The notes: generated from the sequence alone by a model not told the origin. 58,525 bases of DNA from Gammaproteobacteria bacterium (GCA_013151645.1 JAADHU010000039.1:1-58525); one strand, 5' to 3'. Counted from the stretch's first letter, positions 15,985 through 26,224 are shown. Numbers and translations: made by a program.

Positions 15985-17076
15985 ATGGGAAAGCGAACAC
16001 CGTTGTACGACGCGCATGCAGTCGCCGGCGCGCGCATCGTTGATTTTGGCGGTTGGGATATGCCGCTGCACTACGGTTCCCAGCTTGAAGAGCATCATGC
16101 GGTCAGACAGCACGCAGGCATGTTCGATGTTTCACACATGACCGTGGTGGATGTCGATGGCGAGGGAGCCACCGATTTCCTGCGCCGCCTGCTGGCGAAC
16201 GATGTTGCCAGGCTGACCGTCGTCGGCAAAGCCATGTACAGCTGCATGCTGCGGCCCGATGGTGGTGTGGTTGACGATCTGATCGTGTATTTTTTCGACC
16301 GCACTCACTACCGTGTGGTGGTCAATGCGGCAACCCGGGACAAAGATCTGGCATGGATCAACAAGCAGTCCGGGAATTTCGAGGTGACGGTGACCGAAAG
16401 ACCGAAAACCGCCATGATCGCCGTGCAGGGACCGCAAGCGCGACAGCTGGCCGCAACGGTTATTCCGCAGCAATGGCGGGCGGCCGCATTGGCATTGAAA
16501 CCGTTCATGGCCCTTGAAGCCGACGATTTATTTATCGCGCGCACGGGTTACACCGGCGAAGATGGCTGGGAATTGATCGTGCCAGCGGATCAGGGCGCTT
16601 CGTATTGGCAGCAATTCGTAAACGCCGGCATTCGCCCCTGTGGATTGGGAGCGCGCGACACATTGCGCCTTGAGGCGGGCATGAATCTTTACGGCACCGA
16701 CATGGATGAGACCACATCGCCGCTGGAGTCCGGTCTTGGCTGGACCATAGCCTGGGAGCCGGACGAGCGCGATTTCGTTGGTCGTTGTGCACTGACGGAA
16801 ATGCGCGCGAACAATGAGCGTCGTCGTTTTTGCGGTTTGTTGCTCGAAGGGCGGGGTGTGCTACGCAATCATCTGCGCGTTGTGGTTGACGGCGTGGGAG
16901 AGGGCGAAATCACCAGCGGCGGGTTCTCGCCGACGCTGGAACGCTCGATCGCCCTGGCGCGTCTTCCTGCCGGAGACTATGACCGAGCTCAGGTCGAAAT
17001 GCGCGGGAAACTATTCGATGTGCGGGTCGTAAAACCGCCTTTTGTGCGCAATGGCGTTGCAACCATTGAAGTTTGA
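15985..17076 (+). CDS. gcvT: Aminomethyltransferase, glycine cleavage T-protein
   Basis: T-protein takes the aminomethyl group from lipoyl-GcvH and, with tetrahydrofolate, yields 5,10-methylene-THF and ammonia. The 363-residue protein has the expected N-terminal [23 protein letters not shown] (abridged: residues 4-20 are the signature), the conserved FDVSHM at about 45 and [12 protein letters not shown] near 190, with the folate-binding [17 protein letters not shown] around 222. AGGAGCC lies five bases before the ATG at 15985. It is the first gene of a riboswitch-controlled operon T-H-PA-tpx-PB. Methylene-THF made here can feed ThyA, also in this window. Confidence 0.96.
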   Translation: MGKRTPLYDAHAVAGARIVDFGGWDMPLHYGSQLEEHHAVRQHAGMFDVSHMTVVDVDGEGATDFLRRLLANDVARLTVVGKAMYSCMLRPDGGVVDDLIVYFFDRTHYRVVVNAATRDKDLAWINKQSGNFEVTVTERPKTAMIAVQGPQARQLAATVIPQQWRAAALALKPFMALEADDLFIARTGYTGEDGWELIVPADQGASYWQQFVNAGIRPCGLGARDTLRLEAGMNLYGTDMDETTSPLESGLGWTIAWEPDERDFVGRCALTEMRANNERRRFCGLLLEGRGVLRNHLRVVVDGVGEGEITSGGFSPTLERSIALARLPAGDYDRAQVEMRGKLFDVRVVKPPFVRNGVATIEV

Positions 17077-17112
17077 AGCAAAACAAGACCACGAATTAAG
17101 GGGAGAAGTGAA

Positions 17113-17502
17113 ATGCAGGAATTACCAGGTGACCTGATATACACCAGTGAACACGAGTGGTTGCGTCAGGAAGAAGACGGTACCGTCACCATCGGTATCA
17201 CGGATCATGCACAGGAGGCACTGGGCGATCTCGTATACGTCGAGCTGCCGGAAGTTGGCCAGGAAGTTGTCAGCGGCGGGGACATGGCGGTGGTTGAATC
17301 CGTGAAAGCCGCCTCGGATGTCTATTCTCCGGTCTCGGGGGAAGTAACCGGGGTTAACGAAGCACTTGCGGATTCGCCGGAAAGCATCAACTCCGATCCC
17401 TACGGCGATGGCTGGATTGTTCGTATCCGGCCCAGCGAAGAAGCGGCCGGTACCATGACGCCGAATGACTACCAGGAATTTGTCGACGGGCTGGACGATT
17501 AA
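17113..17502 (+). CDS. gcvH: Glycine cleavage H-protein
   Basis: H-protein is the lipoylated shuttle between P-, T- and L-proteins. The 129-residue length matches the family. The lipoyl lysine is Lys65 within [13 protein letters not shown]. The C-terminus ends normally with [13 protein letters not shown]. It follows gcvT after 36 bp with a GGGGAGAAG ribosome site. Lipoylation depends on LipB, whose gene lies at 45287 in this window. Confidence 0.97.
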   Translation: MQELPGDLIYTSEHEWLRQEEDGTVTIGITDHAQEALGDLVYVELPEVGQEVVSGGDMAVVESVKAASDVYSPVSGEVTGVNEALADSPESINSDPYGDGWIVRIRPSEEAAGTMTPNDYQEFVDGLDD

Positions 17503-17546
17503 ATCGTCCTCGTATTGAGCAACGACCAGAGAAGACAACACCGATC

Positions 17547-18902
17547 ATGCCTTTTATTCCACACACGAATGACGATATTCGCAATATGCTCCAGACAATC
17601 GGCGCCGACAGCATCGACGACTTGTTTGACGAAATACCCGGCGAACTGCTAATCGACGATTTGGTTGGTGTCCCCGAGGCGCTCAGTGAAATGGAAATCG
17701 TCCGGCTCATGCGTGCACGCGCCGCCATGGACGGTGCGCCGCTGTGTTTTATCGGCGCGGGTGCCTACGAGCACCACATCCCGACGGCGGTCTGGGATAT
17801 CGCGACGCGTGGGGAATTCTATAGCGCCTATACGCCCTACCAGGCCGAGGCAAGCCAGGGCACGCTGCAGGTTATTTACGAATACCAGTCCATGATTACG
17901 AGCCTGACCGGGCTCGATGCCAGCAATGCTTCGCTGTACGACGGCGCATCGGCGCTCGCGGAGGCAGCATTGATGGCCGTGCGAGCCAACCGTAAATCGA
18001 AGTCGAAACGCATATTGCTGGCATCCGGTGTCAATGCGACCTATCAGAAGGTCGCGGCCGCCATTGCCGGCGCGCAAGGTCTGGTTTTCGATCGTATGCC
18101 GCTGTCGATGGAAGATGGCACGACCGATCTCGGTGTTCTGGGCGATGCAGGTGAGGCGCCGGTCGCCGTCGTTATTCAGCAGCCCTCGTTTTTTGGCACG
18201 CTTGAGCAAATGGACGCCATCACCAACTGGGCCCACGAACAGGGCGCATTGGTGATCGCTATCGTTAACCCGACATCGCTCGCGCTGCTCAAGTCGCCGG
18301 GGCAATGGGGTGAGGCGGGTGCCGACATTGCTTGTGGCGAAGGGCAGCCACTGGGTGTACCGCTGTCATCGGGCGGCCCGTATTTCGGCTTCTTATCCTG
18401 CCGTCAAAAAATCGTGCGCCAGATGCCTGGCCGCATTGTCGGCCGTACGACCGATCTTGACGGTAAAACCGGGTACACGCTGACACTGCAGGCCCGCGAA
18501 CAGCATATCCGGCGTTCGAAAGCGACCTCGAACATTTGCACCAACCAGGGGTTGATGGTGACGGCTGCAACCATCTACATGTCCCTGCTCGGGGCCGGGG
18601 GGCTCGCGCGAGTTGCGCAGGCTTCACACGAGAAAACCGTGTCTCTCGTCAAGGCGTTAACCGCAATCGATGGTATCGAAACCCTATTTGGCGGGTCGCA
18701 TTTTCACGAGGTGGCGATTCGACTGGAGCGGCCGGTGGGCGTGGTTCTGGAGGAGCTGGCGGCACAGAACATTCTGGGCGGACACGATCTTTCGGTGCTT
18801 TACCCCGAATTGGGTAATGCGCTGCTTGTCTGTGCGACTGAAACAAAAACGGACGCCGATATAGAGATCTATGCCACGGCGTTACGTGAAATCCTGGCAT
18901 AA
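17547..18902 (+). CDS. gcvPA: Glycine dehydrogenase, P-protein subunit 1
   Basis: This is the N-terminal half of the split P-protein, 451 residues, which with GcvPB forms the PLP-dependent decarboxylase that loads glycine onto H-protein. Signatures include [14 protein letters not shown] at the N-terminus, [12 protein letters not shown] near 68, [14 protein letters not shown] near 93 and [10 protein letters not shown] near 325. It carries no PLP lysine, which is on the partner. gcvPA is separated from gcvPB by the tpx-like gene at 18951, with 48 bp before that gene. A split P-protein is normal for many bacteria; the insertion between the two halves is not. Confidence 0.95.
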   Translation: MPFIPHTNDDIRNMLQTIGADSIDDLFDEIPGELLIDDLVGVPEALSEMEIVRLMRARAAMDGAPLCFIGAGAYEHHIPTAVWDIATRGEFYSAYTPYQAEASQGTLQVIYEYQSMITSLTGLDASNASLYDGASALAEAALMAVRANRKSKSKRILLASGVNATYQKVAAAIAGAQGLVFDRMPLSMEDGTTDLGVLGDAGEAPVAVVIQQPSFFGTLEQMDAITNWAHEQGALVIAIVNPTSLALLKSPGQWGEAGADIACGEGQPLGVPLSSGGPYFGFLSCRQKIVRQMPGRIVGRTTDLDGKTGYTLTLQAREQHIRRSKATSNICTNQGLMVTAATIYMSLLGAGGLARVAQASHEKTVSLVKALTAIDGIETLFGGSHFHEVAIRLERPVGVVLEELAAQNILGGHDLSVLYPELGNALLVCATETKTDADIEIYATALREILA

Positions 18903-18950
18903 CAACCCCAGGCACGCGTTCGAACATGAAATCAAATCAGGAAACGGTGA

Positions 18951-19484
18951 ATGCACAGTATTAAATTTGACGGTGGTGTTTACGAGACGCACGGTGAGCT
19001 GCCGGCGGTGGGCAGTCGGGCGCCGGATGTGTCGCTGGTCAATACCAGTCTCCACGACGTCTCACTGGCCAACTGGCTCGGATTGCGAAAAATACTCAAC
19101 ATCTTTCCGAGTATTGATACTCCGGTGTGTGCCAGATCCGTTATCGTTTTCGACCGACTCGCAACACGGCACGAAGACATCGCGGCACTGATGATTTCTT
19201 ATGACCTGCCGTTCGCCCATGCGCGTTTTCTGCAGCAACATTCGCTGACGCAAGTCGTGGGACTTTCTGCGATTCGTCACCAGGGTTTTGGTCAGAACTA
19301 CGGCGTCCAGATTGTTGAAGGACCGCTGGCCGGCATGTTTTCACGTGCAGTGGTGGTGCTGGACGAAAACAATACCGTCGTGCACCGCGAACAAATTGCC
19401 GATATTTCCGATGAGCCCAACTACGAAGCGGCCTATCGAGCGTTAGGAATTACGATCGACCCCGACTTGCTGGAAGACGAATAG
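18951..19484 (+). CDS. tpx: Thiol peroxidase (Tpx) lacking the resolving cysteine
   Basis: Tpx-family peroxiredoxins reduce hydroperoxides. The 177-residue protein has the Tpx core [14 protein letters not shown] with the peroxidatic Cys60 and the downstream DLPFAHARF. In E. coli Tpx the resolving Cys95 follows that segment; here the equivalent position 94 is leucine, and Cys60 is the only cysteine in the protein. It therefore cannot form the usual intramolecular disulfide and would need another thiol donor, or it has a changed role. It is also about 10 residues longer at the C-terminus ([11 protein letters not shown]). It sits inside the gcv operon, two bases before gcvPB, which suggests coupled expression with glycine cleavage. 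Confidence 0.88.
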   Translation: MHSIKFDGGVYETHGELPAVGSRAPDVSLVNTSLHDVSLANWLGLRKILNIFPSIDTPVCARSVIVFDRLATRHEDIAALMISYDLPFAHARFLQQHSLTQVVGLSAIRHQGFGQNYGVQIVEGPLAGMFSRAVVVLDENNTVVHREQIADISDEPNYEAAYRALGITIDPDLLEDE

Positions 19485-19485
19485 A

Positions 19486-20958
19486 ATGACTGAGCCTTTG
19501 ATATTTGAAAAATCACGCAGCGGCCGGCGCGCATTTGCCCAGGCACCCGCCGCCGCAATGGATACGGCTATTCCAGGCGAATTTCTGCGCACTGATGTAC
19601 CGCTGATGCCGGAAGTATCCGAAATGCAGGTCGTGCGGCACTACACGCGCCTGTCACAACAAAACTTTTCGATCGATACCCAGTTCTATCCGCTGGGCTC
19701 CTGCACCATGAAATATAATCCGCGCGCGTGCAATGCGGCGGCACTGTTGCCGGGGTTTGCGGGCAGGCACCCTCTGGGCCCCGTTAGTCACGGCCAGGGT
19801 TTTCTCGCCTGTATGTACGATTTGCAGGAAATGCTGAAAGCGGTGACCGGCATGATGGGTGTGTCATTGACGCCAATGGCCGGTGCGCAAGGCGAGTTCG
19901 CGGGTGTTGCTATGATTCGTGCGTACCACATCGCGCGCGATGATCATGAGCGTACCGAGATTATCGTTCCGGATGCTGCGCATGGCACAAATCCGGCGAC
20001 TGCCGTGATGTGTGGCTGTACCGTGCGCGAACTACCCACCGGCGCCGACGGCGATATCGACGTTGCCGCCTTACGAGAGGCTGTCGGTCCGAAAACCGCC
20101 GGTATCATGCTGACAAACCCGTCTACGCTCGGCGTATTCGAGCGTCACATCATGGAAGTTGCCGAAATAGTCCACGATGCCGGCGGGTTGCTGTACTACG
20201 ACGGTGCAAACCTGAACGCCATTCTCGGTAAAGTTCGTCCCGGTGATATGGGTTTTGATGTCATTCACATGAACCTGCACAAGACATTTTCTACGCCACA
20301 CGGCGGCGGTGGACCGGGATCCGGTGCGATCGGCGTGGGCGAGCGTCTATTGCCGTTCATGCCGGTACCGATCGTTGGCAAAACCGGCGACGGTGACAGT
20401 ACTTACTATGATTGGCTAACGACAAAAGACCTGCCACAAAGTATCGGTCAGCTGTCCGGTTTCATGGGCAATGCCGGCGTGTTATTGCGGGCTTACGTTT
20501 ATATGCGCATGGTGGGCAAGGATGGCATGCGCCGTATTGCCGAATTCGCAACACTGAATGCCAACTACATCCAGGCGCGCTTGCGCCAGGGGGGATTCGA
20601 ACTGGCCTATCCGGATCGACGTGCCAGTCACGAGTTCATCGTCACGCTCAAAAAGGAAGCGAAGACACTCGACCTGACAGCAATGGACGTCGCGAAGGTG
20701 TTACTTGACTATGGCTATCATGCGCCAACGACGTATTTCCCCTTGCTCGTTCCCGAGTGCCTGCTGATCGAACCCACAGAAACGGAAACGCAGGATATGC
20801 TGGATCGTTTCTGCGATGCGATGATCGCGATCGTCGAGGCGGCGAGGAGTGGAGAAAGCCGGCACAAAGAGGCACCGTTTTCGTTGCCGGTGCGGCGTCT
20901 CGACGACGTCAAAGCGGCCAGGAACCTGGATCTTGCCTACAAAGTCGTCGCCGAATAG
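19486..20958 (+). CDS. gcvPB: Glycine dehydrogenase, P-protein subunit 2
   Basis: This is the PLP-binding half of the split P-protein, 490 residues. The PLP lysine is Lys266 in [20 protein letters not shown]. Other family signatures are [13 protein letters not shown] at about 68-80 and the HGTNPATA at 166-173. With GcvPA it releases carbon dioxide from glycine and passes the aminomethyl group to lipoyl-GcvH. It starts one base after the tpx stop (TAGAATG). No convincing terminator was seen in the 152 bp before the next gene. Confidence 0.96.
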   Translation: MTEPLIFEKSRSGRRAFAQAPAAAMDTAIPGEFLRTDVPLMPEVSEMQVVRHYTRLSQQNFSIDTQFYPLGSCTMKYNPRACNAAALLPGFAGRHPLGPVSHGQGFLACMYDLQEMLKAVTGMMGVSLTPMAGAQGEFAGVAMIRAYHIARDDHERTEIIVPDAAHGTNPATAVMCGCTVRELPTGADGDIDVAALREAVGPKTAGIMLTNPSTLGVFERHIMEVAEIVHDAGGLLYYDGANLNAILGKVRPGDMGFDVIHMNLHKTFSTPHGGGGPGSGAIGVGERLLPFMPVPIVGKTGDGDSTYYDWLTTKDLPQSIGQLSGFMGNAGVLLRAYVYMRMVGKDGMRRIAEFATLNANYIQARLRQGGFELAYPDRRASHEFIVTLKKEAKTLDLTAMDVAKVLLDYGYHAPTTYFPLLVPECLLIEPTETETQDMLDRFCDAMIAIVEAARSGESRHKEAPFSLPVRRLDDVKAARNLDLAYKVVAE

Positions 20959-21110
20959 CAGAATTGTGGACTCTGCGCCGTTTGTGGCACCGATAATTAG
21001 CGCATAATTGCCCAAGCAGGAACAATTCTCGCGTTCTGGAACCAGTCGCCGGGAATCGGGTCTTTTGAATAAGGGCGATTCATTTCGAGCGCCGACCGCT
21101 AAAGGTAATT

Positions 21111-23903
21111 ATGCTAAACAAAATCTTTCCCGCCGTTATGGCGCTGGTATTTCTGTCGTCCCCGGCACGGGCTGAATTAGCCGAATGGGCCGGCACGCTG
21201 GAAAGGATATCTTCCGGGGTTGTCAGTATTCGTGTCGACAGTACGCGGGCATTCGACACTGAATGGAACTCGTCTTCGCAGGCGACCGGCTTCGTAGTCG
21301 ATGCGAAAAAAGGACTGATCCTCACCAATCGCCATGTCGTGACTCCCGGTCCCGTCGTCGCGGAGGCGGTTTTCCTGAATAACGAGGAAGTCCGTTTGAC
21401 GCCGGTATATCGCGATCCTGTGCACGATTTTGGTTTTTTCAGATACGACCCGAGCGAACTGCAATACATACAGCCTGCAGAGTTGCCGCTGGTGCCGGGC
21501 GCCGCCGATATCGGTCGCGAAATCCGCGTGGTCGGCAACGATGCCGGCGAGAAGTTGTCGATTCTGGCCGGCACTATCGCTCGACTGGATCGCAAGGCCC
21601 CGGACTACGGTCGCGGCAAATACAACGATTTCAACACCTTCTATTACCAGGCAGCATCCGGGACTTCGGGCGGCTCGTCGGGTTCGCCGGTGCTTAACAT
21701 CGACGGCGAAGTGGTCGCGCTGAATGCCGGCGCCAACAGTTCATCCGCGAGCAGTTTTTTCCTGCCCCTGGATCGCATCGATCGTGTATTGAAGTTGCTA
21801 CAGGCCGATCAGCCGGTCGGCCGAGGTACCCTGCAGACAGAATTCGTGCGGCGACCCTACGATGAACTCAAGCGTCTGGGCCTGTCCGACAAGACGGAAG
21901 CAATGACCCGAGCTGCAAATCCGGATCAGACCGGCATGCTGACGGTGAAAATGGTCATTCCCGAATCGCCCGCGGACGGCAAACTGGAGCCGGGAGACAT
22001 ACTGGTACGAATCAACAACGTCCTGACGACTGAGTTTGTGCCGCTGGCGGATGTCATCGATGACAATGTTGGTTCGACAGTAACGATCGAACTTGAGCGC
22101 GGCGGACGCACGATTCGCGAAGAGTTGGTGGTCACGGATTTGCACAGTGTCTCGCCGGACAGGTTTCTCCAGTTTGGTGACGCAATCGTCAACAACTTGT
22201 CGTACCAGCAGGCACGGCATTACAACCGGCCGGTCAATGGTGTCTACGTTGCCAATCCTGGCTATGTGCTATCGAAAGCGGCGATTCCGCGCGGCGCCGT
22301 GATCTCGGAGGTTGGCGGTGAACCGGTCGATACGATCAGTGATATGGAAGATATTCTCGCCACACTCGCTGACGGCGATCGTACAACCATTCGGTACAAC
22401 ACGATTGAGGATCCCCGCAACAGCATCGTGAGATCCATCCAGATGGATCGAACCTGGTTCCCGTCGGGCAATTGTCAACGTGACGACGCAACCGGCATCT
22501 GGCCGTGTCGCGCGCTGGATGACGGGCCGGCAGAACCTGCACTGGAGTCTGGCAGCACGCGCTTCAATCAATACGGGGAGCGGCGTATCGACGTGATCGC
22601 GCCTTCGCTGGTGATGGTGAATTTCGATCTGCCGTACACTGTTTCGGGTGTTGCAGAAAAGCACTACTACGGTACCGGGCTGATCGTGGACAAAGACCGC
22701 GGTCTGGTCGTGGTTGATCGCAACACGGTCCCCGTCGCCATGGGCGACGTGAGTATTACCTTTGCCGGATCGCTCGAAGTGCGTGGCAAGGTGGAATATA
22801 TCCACCCGCTGCATAATCTCGCCTTGGTTTCTTATGACCCGGCATCGATTGGCGATACGCCGGTGAAATCGGCACGATTAAATACCGCCGCATTGTCGTC
22901 GGGTGACGATGTCTGGGTCGTGGGTCTGAAAAGCGATCATCAACTCGTGCATCAGAAAACAACAGTTGCGTCGGTTGACCCGATGATCCTGCCGCTGTCG
23001 CGTACCCTGAGGTTTCGCGATTCCAATCTTGAGGGCGTCAGTCTCGTCAATGCGCCGCGCGACGTTGACGGTGTATTCGTTGACAGTCGAGGTCGAGTCA
23101 CAGCGATCTGGTCGAGTTTTTCCTTTCAGACGGGCGGCGATTCCGGACAGTTCAATCGAGGCATCAGTAGCGAACTTGTTGCCGAGTTGCTGGAGATCAT
23201 CAGGTCGGGCAAGTCGCTTTACTCGCTTGAAACCGAAATGAACTATGCGCCCCTGTTCGCGGCCCGCAAACTCGGCCTCGATGACGCCTGGGCGGATCGC
23301 CTGGAAGCACACAATCCGCAAGGGCGTCGTGCGCTCGCCATCAATCGCATCGTCGCGGGGTCGCAGGCGATGGAAAAACTGCGCAACGGAGACATGATTC
23401 TCGCAGTCGACGGGCAGGTCGTGACGACATTTCGTGAGTTGGAGCGTGCGGTTCAACATCCGCAGGTTACCGTGACTGTCTGGCGCGATGACAAGGCCGA
23501 GGATATTGAGATCGAAACGGTTGCACTCAACGGCGACGGAATCCGCCGCGCGGTGCTGTGGGCTGGTGCATTGTTGCAGGATCCGCATCGTGCCATGGCG
23601 GCGCAGCGCGGCATCGAACCCGTCGGTGTCTATGTCGCTTTCTTCAACTACGGCTCTCCAGCGACACGGTACGGTCTTTGGGCCGGGCGGCGAATCGTTG
23701 CCGTAGACGAAGTTGAGACGCCGGATCTGCAGACATTCGTCGAATTGGTTGCGGGTAAAAAGGATCAGACATCCGTGCGACTGAAGACGGTAACGTGGAA
23801 TGGCGCCGTCGAAGTGATTACGCTTAAACTGGACAACCAGTATTGGCCGGCTTATGAGATCCAGCGATCGAACGACGGCTGGACGCGGTCTTCGATAGGC
23901 TGA
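21111..23903 (+). CDS. Nma111-like double HtrA protease with four PDZ domains
   Basis: This 930-residue envelope protein has a signal peptide (1-21) and a layout like fungal Nma111. Protease 1 (about 30-235) has a complete triad: His75 in TNRHVV, Asp106 in HDFGFF and Ser190 in GGSSGSPV. PDZ1 (about 255-345) and PDZ2 (about 355-445) follow. A second trypsin-like domain (about 490-690) has lost the triad: Asn538 replaces His, Asn569 replaces Asp, and the Ser loop reads DVDGVFVDSRG. PDZ3 (about 715-800) and PDZ4 (about 815-905) complete it. Ordinary DegP/DegQ proteins are about half as long with one protease and two PDZ domains. It is followed after four bases by an M23 gene. A role in periplasmic protein quality control is inferred from the fold. 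Confidence 0.85.
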   Translation: MLNKIFPAVMALVFLSSPARAELAEWAGTLERISSGVVSIRVDSTRAFDTEWNSSSQATGFVVDAKKGLILTNRHVVTPGPVVAEAVFLNNEEVRLTPVYRDPVHDFGFFRYDPSELQYIQPAELPLVPGAADIGREIRVVGNDAGEKLSILAGTIARLDRKAPDYGRGKYNDFNTFYYQAASGTSGGSSGSPVLNIDGEVVALNAGANSSSASSFFLPLDRIDRVLKLLQADQPVGRGTLQTEFVRRPYDELKRLGLSDKTEAMTRAANPDQTGMLTVKMVIPESPADGKLEPGDILVRINNVLTTEFVPLADVIDDNVGSTVTIELERGGRTIREELVVTDLHSVSPDRFLQFGDAIVNNLSYQQARHYNRPVNGVYVANPGYVLSKAAIPRGAVISEVGGEPVDTISDMEDILATLADGDRTTIRYNTIEDPRNSIVRSIQMDRTWFPSGNCQRDDATGIWPCRALDDGPAEPALESGSTRFNQYGERRIDVIAPSLVMVNFDLPYTVSGVAEKHYYGTGLIVDKDRGLVVVDRNTVPVAMGDVSITFAGSLEVRGKVEYIHPLHNLALVSYDPASIGDTPVKSARLNTAALSSGDDVWVVGLKSDHQLVHQKTTVASVDPMILPLSRTLRFRDSNLEGVSLVNAPRDVDGVFVDSRGRVTAIWSSFSFQTGGDSGQFNRGISSELVAELLEIIRSGKSLYSLETEMNYAPLFAARKLGLDDAWADRLEAHNPQGRRALAINRIVAGSQAMEKLRNGDMILAVDGQVVTTFRELERAVQHPQVTVTVWRDDKAEDIEIETVALNGDGIRRAVLWAGALLQDPHRAMAAQRGIEPVGVYVAFFNYGSPATRYGLWAGRRIVAVDEVETPDLQTFVELVAGKKDQTSVRLKTVTWNGAVEVITLKLDNQYWPAYEIQRSNDGWTRSSIG

Positions 23904-23907
23904 ACCG

Positions 23908-24858
23908 ATGGCTCGTCCGGCACTAGTGGCAGTCGTTAAACGGTTGGCGCTCTTTTTGCTGATTTGCGTTGGCAATGTCGACGCTCAGGAGCTATACAAG
24001 TACCGCGGTGCAAACGGTGAGTGGATGTACACTGACCGACCGCCTGCGGATCAGCGAAAAGTCGAAGTTCGAGCGATGAGCGCGGCCCGGATACAACCTG
24101 TCGTGACCGTCTTTCATCGCCTGGTCGGCCGAGAGATTCGCCTGCTGGCGCAGAATGATTTTTATGCGCCGGTGGAAGTCGATCTCTCTCTCGACGAACT
24201 ACGCAATGTCTCACTACCACCAGCGGAACAATCGTTGCATTTCGTCCTCCCGCCACAGAGCGAAACGCTGTTGCTCACGCTTGATATGCTTGAATATTCA
24301 GCATCACCGGTCATTGCGTACCGTTATCGATACCTGGCAGGCGATCCGGAAAGTCGACATCAGCCGAGTCAACCCTATCGCGTGCCTTTCGCCGTTGCGA
24401 ACAGTCACACGATATCGCAGGTATTTCCGTATGCCACCACTCATCTGACCGAGGACGCGTACTATGCGATGGATATCGTCATGCCGGTCGGAACGCATAT
24501 ATACGCCGCGCGCGGCGGCACGGTCTTTGAAGTGGCGAGCACGAATTTTCGTGGCGGTCTCGATCCGGAAAAAGACGGTGCGGCCGCGAACCTGGTGCGG
24601 ATTCTCCACGACGACGGTACTTACGGCGTCTATGCACATCTGAACTGGAACACGATTCGCGTAAAGCCGGGCGATGTGGTTGGACGCGGCGAATACATCG
24701 CGGATTCCGGCAACACCGGTTTTTCGAGTGGCCCGCATTTGCATTTCGCCGTAATTCGAAATGCCGGCATGCAACCGGTATCGGTACCGATTACGCTTGA
24801 GGGGCCGAATCGGTCGGCGATCGTACCGGAGACGGGCCGTTTGCTGACCGCGTACTAA
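23908..24858 (+). CDS. M23 family peptidase-like protein with DUF4124 domain
   Basis: This 316-residue exported protein has a signal peptide (to about 27, ending NVDA). A DUF4124 segment (LYKYRGANGEWMYTDRPP) is followed by a linker domain and a C-terminal LytM/M23 domain from about 175. The second metal motif is intact (YAHL, then GPHLHF near 275). The first ligand is not in the common HxxxD spacing; AMD of YYAMDIVMPVGT supplies Asp and the nearest upstream histidine is in TTH ten residues before it, a spacing seen in some M23 members. Active hydrolase or activator cannot be decided. It lies four bases after the Nma111-like gene, so both are probably made together in the envelope. Confidence 0.82.
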   Translation: MARPALVAVVKRLALFLLICVGNVDAQELYKYRGANGEWMYTDRPPADQRKVEVRAMSAARIQPVVTVFHRLVGREIRLLAQNDFYAPVEVDLSLDELRNVSLPPAEQSLHFVLPPQSETLLLTLDMLEYSASPVIAYRYRYLAGDPESRHQPSQPYRVPFAVANSHTISQVFPYATTHLTEDAYYAMDIVMPVGTHIYAARGGTVFEVASTNFRGGLDPEKDGAAANLVRILHDDGTYGVYAHLNWNTIRVKPGDVVGRGEYIADSGNTGFSSGPHLHFAVIRNAGMQPVSVPITLEGPNRSAIVPETGRLLTAY

Positions 24859-25394
24859 TTCGCTGATGGTGTATACAAGTCATTCACGAAGGGTATGAGT
24901 GCAATAACAAGCGCCTGTGTATAGACACCTTCACGGGTATAGAGCCCGTCAGTGAGCAAGCCAAAAGCACCTCCTTTGTGCTTGCTGTTCACGGTGGAGA
25001 AAACGCGATCGTTCGCCTCACCAAGCTCCAGTCCGTCGTCCACCAGCTTCTTGACCGCGGGCGGCAATGGCAGGGTCACCGTACGTGCCTCGCCCGATGA
25101 GCCGTCAACGTCTGCTATTGCCATCCAGGCAAACGCCATCAACTGATCGCCGATCGCCTCGATTCCGCCTTCAAGACCGACCCAGAAATCGGCGTCCGGG
25201 TGTAATTTCCTCGCCGCGACAGCGCGATTGCCTGCACCGAGTCGCGTTTCGCGATCCGACATCGGCTGATCGCTGACACCCGATGCGACGTCTACGGCAA
25301 CAAAAGTCAGCGCCGCGGCGGGGAACTGGATATTGAAGGCATCTTCGACCGCGGTCAGTTTGGCCGGATTGCGGGAGGCGACAACGATTTTCAT
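24855..25394 (-). CDS. yjjX: Non-canonical purine NTP phosphatase YjjX
   Basis: YjjX hydrolyses inosine and xanthosine triphosphates and keeps them out of nucleic acids. The N-terminus MKIVVASRNPAKLTAV is diagnostic, followed by SDQPMSDRETRLGAGNRA (about 40-57), DFWVGLEGGIE and KGGAFGLLTDGLYTREGVY near the C-terminus. I chose the ATG at 25394 (179 residues), not the longer open frame to 25571; GAG lies nine bases upstream. It converges on the M23 gene, sharing four bases (CTAA) across the two stops. Cytoplasmic. Confidence 0.93.
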   Translation of the reverse strand: MKIVVASRNPAKLTAVEDAFNIQFPAAALTFVAVDVASGVSDQPMSDRETRLGAGNRAVAARKLHPDADFWVGLEGGIEAIGDQLMAFAWMAIADVDGSSGEARTVTLPLPPAVKKLVDDGLELGEANDRVFSTVNSKHKGGAFGLLTDGLYTREGVYTQALVIALIPFVNDLYTPSAN

Positions 25395-25615
25395 CGGCAT
25401 GATCTCATTTTGATCGAGGTATGGAACCGGTAGATTAACCCGTGTAGCACTAGTATCGAATACTCCTGCGAAACCACAAAAATCCCTCGTTGAATGTCCG
25501 TTAAACCGGGGGAGGCTTCCGTTCGCCCCCTTTTCCCGGTTTGAGCCTTGCAATGGCAGGTCCCCCGCCAAATACTCGGTGCAAATCGCTTAGAACGCCA
25601 ACACGAGCATCGCCC

Positions 25616-26164
25616 ATGACTACCTGCCCAAAATGCCCGGATGCTGATTTGCAACACACGCTGATCGCAGGAAATCTCACCGCCCACTCTTGTACTCGCT
25701 GCACGGGGCTCCTGATTAGCCTGGTAGCCTATCGACGGTGGAGGGAAATTCATCACCGTAGTGCCGCTGACGGGGAAGCCGTCGACGTCAATTGCGAAAT
25801 TCCCGATACCAGGAACGCTATCACCTGTAGCCGATGCCGTACCGTCATGATCAAGTATCGAATATCGGCCCAATCGGATCGTCGAATCGACTATTGCGCA
25901 AGCTGTGAAGATATCTGGCTGGACGGCGGCGAGTGGGAGTTAATCGAAAGTCTTGTCGGTTCGAGGCATCTGGCCGGGATCGTCACTCGGCCGTGGCAAC
26001 GTCGTATCCGCCTTGAAACCGTTGATGCGCTGCGTTCCGACCGGCTCGCATCATTTTTTGGTAAGGACTTTGAGAAAATCCGTGACCTTAAAGAGTGGCT
26101 CGACGAGCACTCGGCTCGTGAAGAAATACTTGCTTACCTTCAGCGTAGAGAAGACAAAAAATAA
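25616..26164 (+). CDS. Double zinc-ribbon (zf-TFIIB) protein
   Basis: This 182-residue protein has two zinc ribbons, each from two CxxC pairs: Cys4/Cys7 with Cys26/Cys29, and Cys71/Cys74 with Cys94/Cys97. The second ends in the WLDGGEWELI motif typical of bacterial zf-TFIIB proteins. The C-terminal 80 residues are charged and helical (DFEKIRDLKEWLDEHS). No signal peptide is present. Function in this family is mostly unknown; nucleic-acid or protein binding are both possible. The ATG at 25616 directly precedes TTCPKC; the longer frame upstream is unsupported. It is convergent with the lipoprotein at 26225. Confidence 0.75.
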   Translation: MTTCPKCPDADLQHTLIAGNLTAHSCTRCTGLLISLVAYRRWREIHHRSAADGEAVDVNCEIPDTRNAITCSRCRTVMIKYRISAQSDRRIDYCASCEDIWLDGGEWELIESLVGSRHLAGIVTRPWQRRIRLETVDALRSDRLASFFGKDFEKIRDLKEWLDEHSAREEILAYLQRREDKK

Positions 26165-26169
26165 GGAAC

Positions 26170-26220
26170 AAAGGGGGCGATCCGAATTAACCGACAGCAT
26201 CTGAATCGGTTCGACCCTTT
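26170..26220. terminator. Weak hairpin between convergent genes
   Basis: AAAGGG (26170-26175) can pair with CCCTTT (26115 side, 26215-26220 on this numbering) around an inner ACCGA/TCGGT stem (26190-26194 with 26206-26210). The pairing is interrupted and lacks a long T-run, so it is a tentative shared terminator for the zinc-ribbon and lipoprotein genes. Confidence 0.25.
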
Positions 26221-26224
26221 TCGT

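Noticed and set aside
20959-21110. A terminator or small RNA after gcvPB
   Set aside because: Only a short, far-apart GAATTGT/ACAATTC pair was seen, without a T-run or a stable stem.
22878-23975. Long opposite-strand frames over solid genes (for example 365 codons here, 343 at 48246-49277, 329 at 55711-56700, 247 at 42115-42858)
   Set aside because: They lie wholly on the antisense strand of confidently identified genes and lack family signatures.
24428-24500. Loss of the first zinc ligand in the M23 domain
   Set aside because: The common HxxxD spacing is absent, but a histidine ten residues before the Asp (TTH) occurs, a spacing found in some M23 proteins, so inactivity cannot be claimed.
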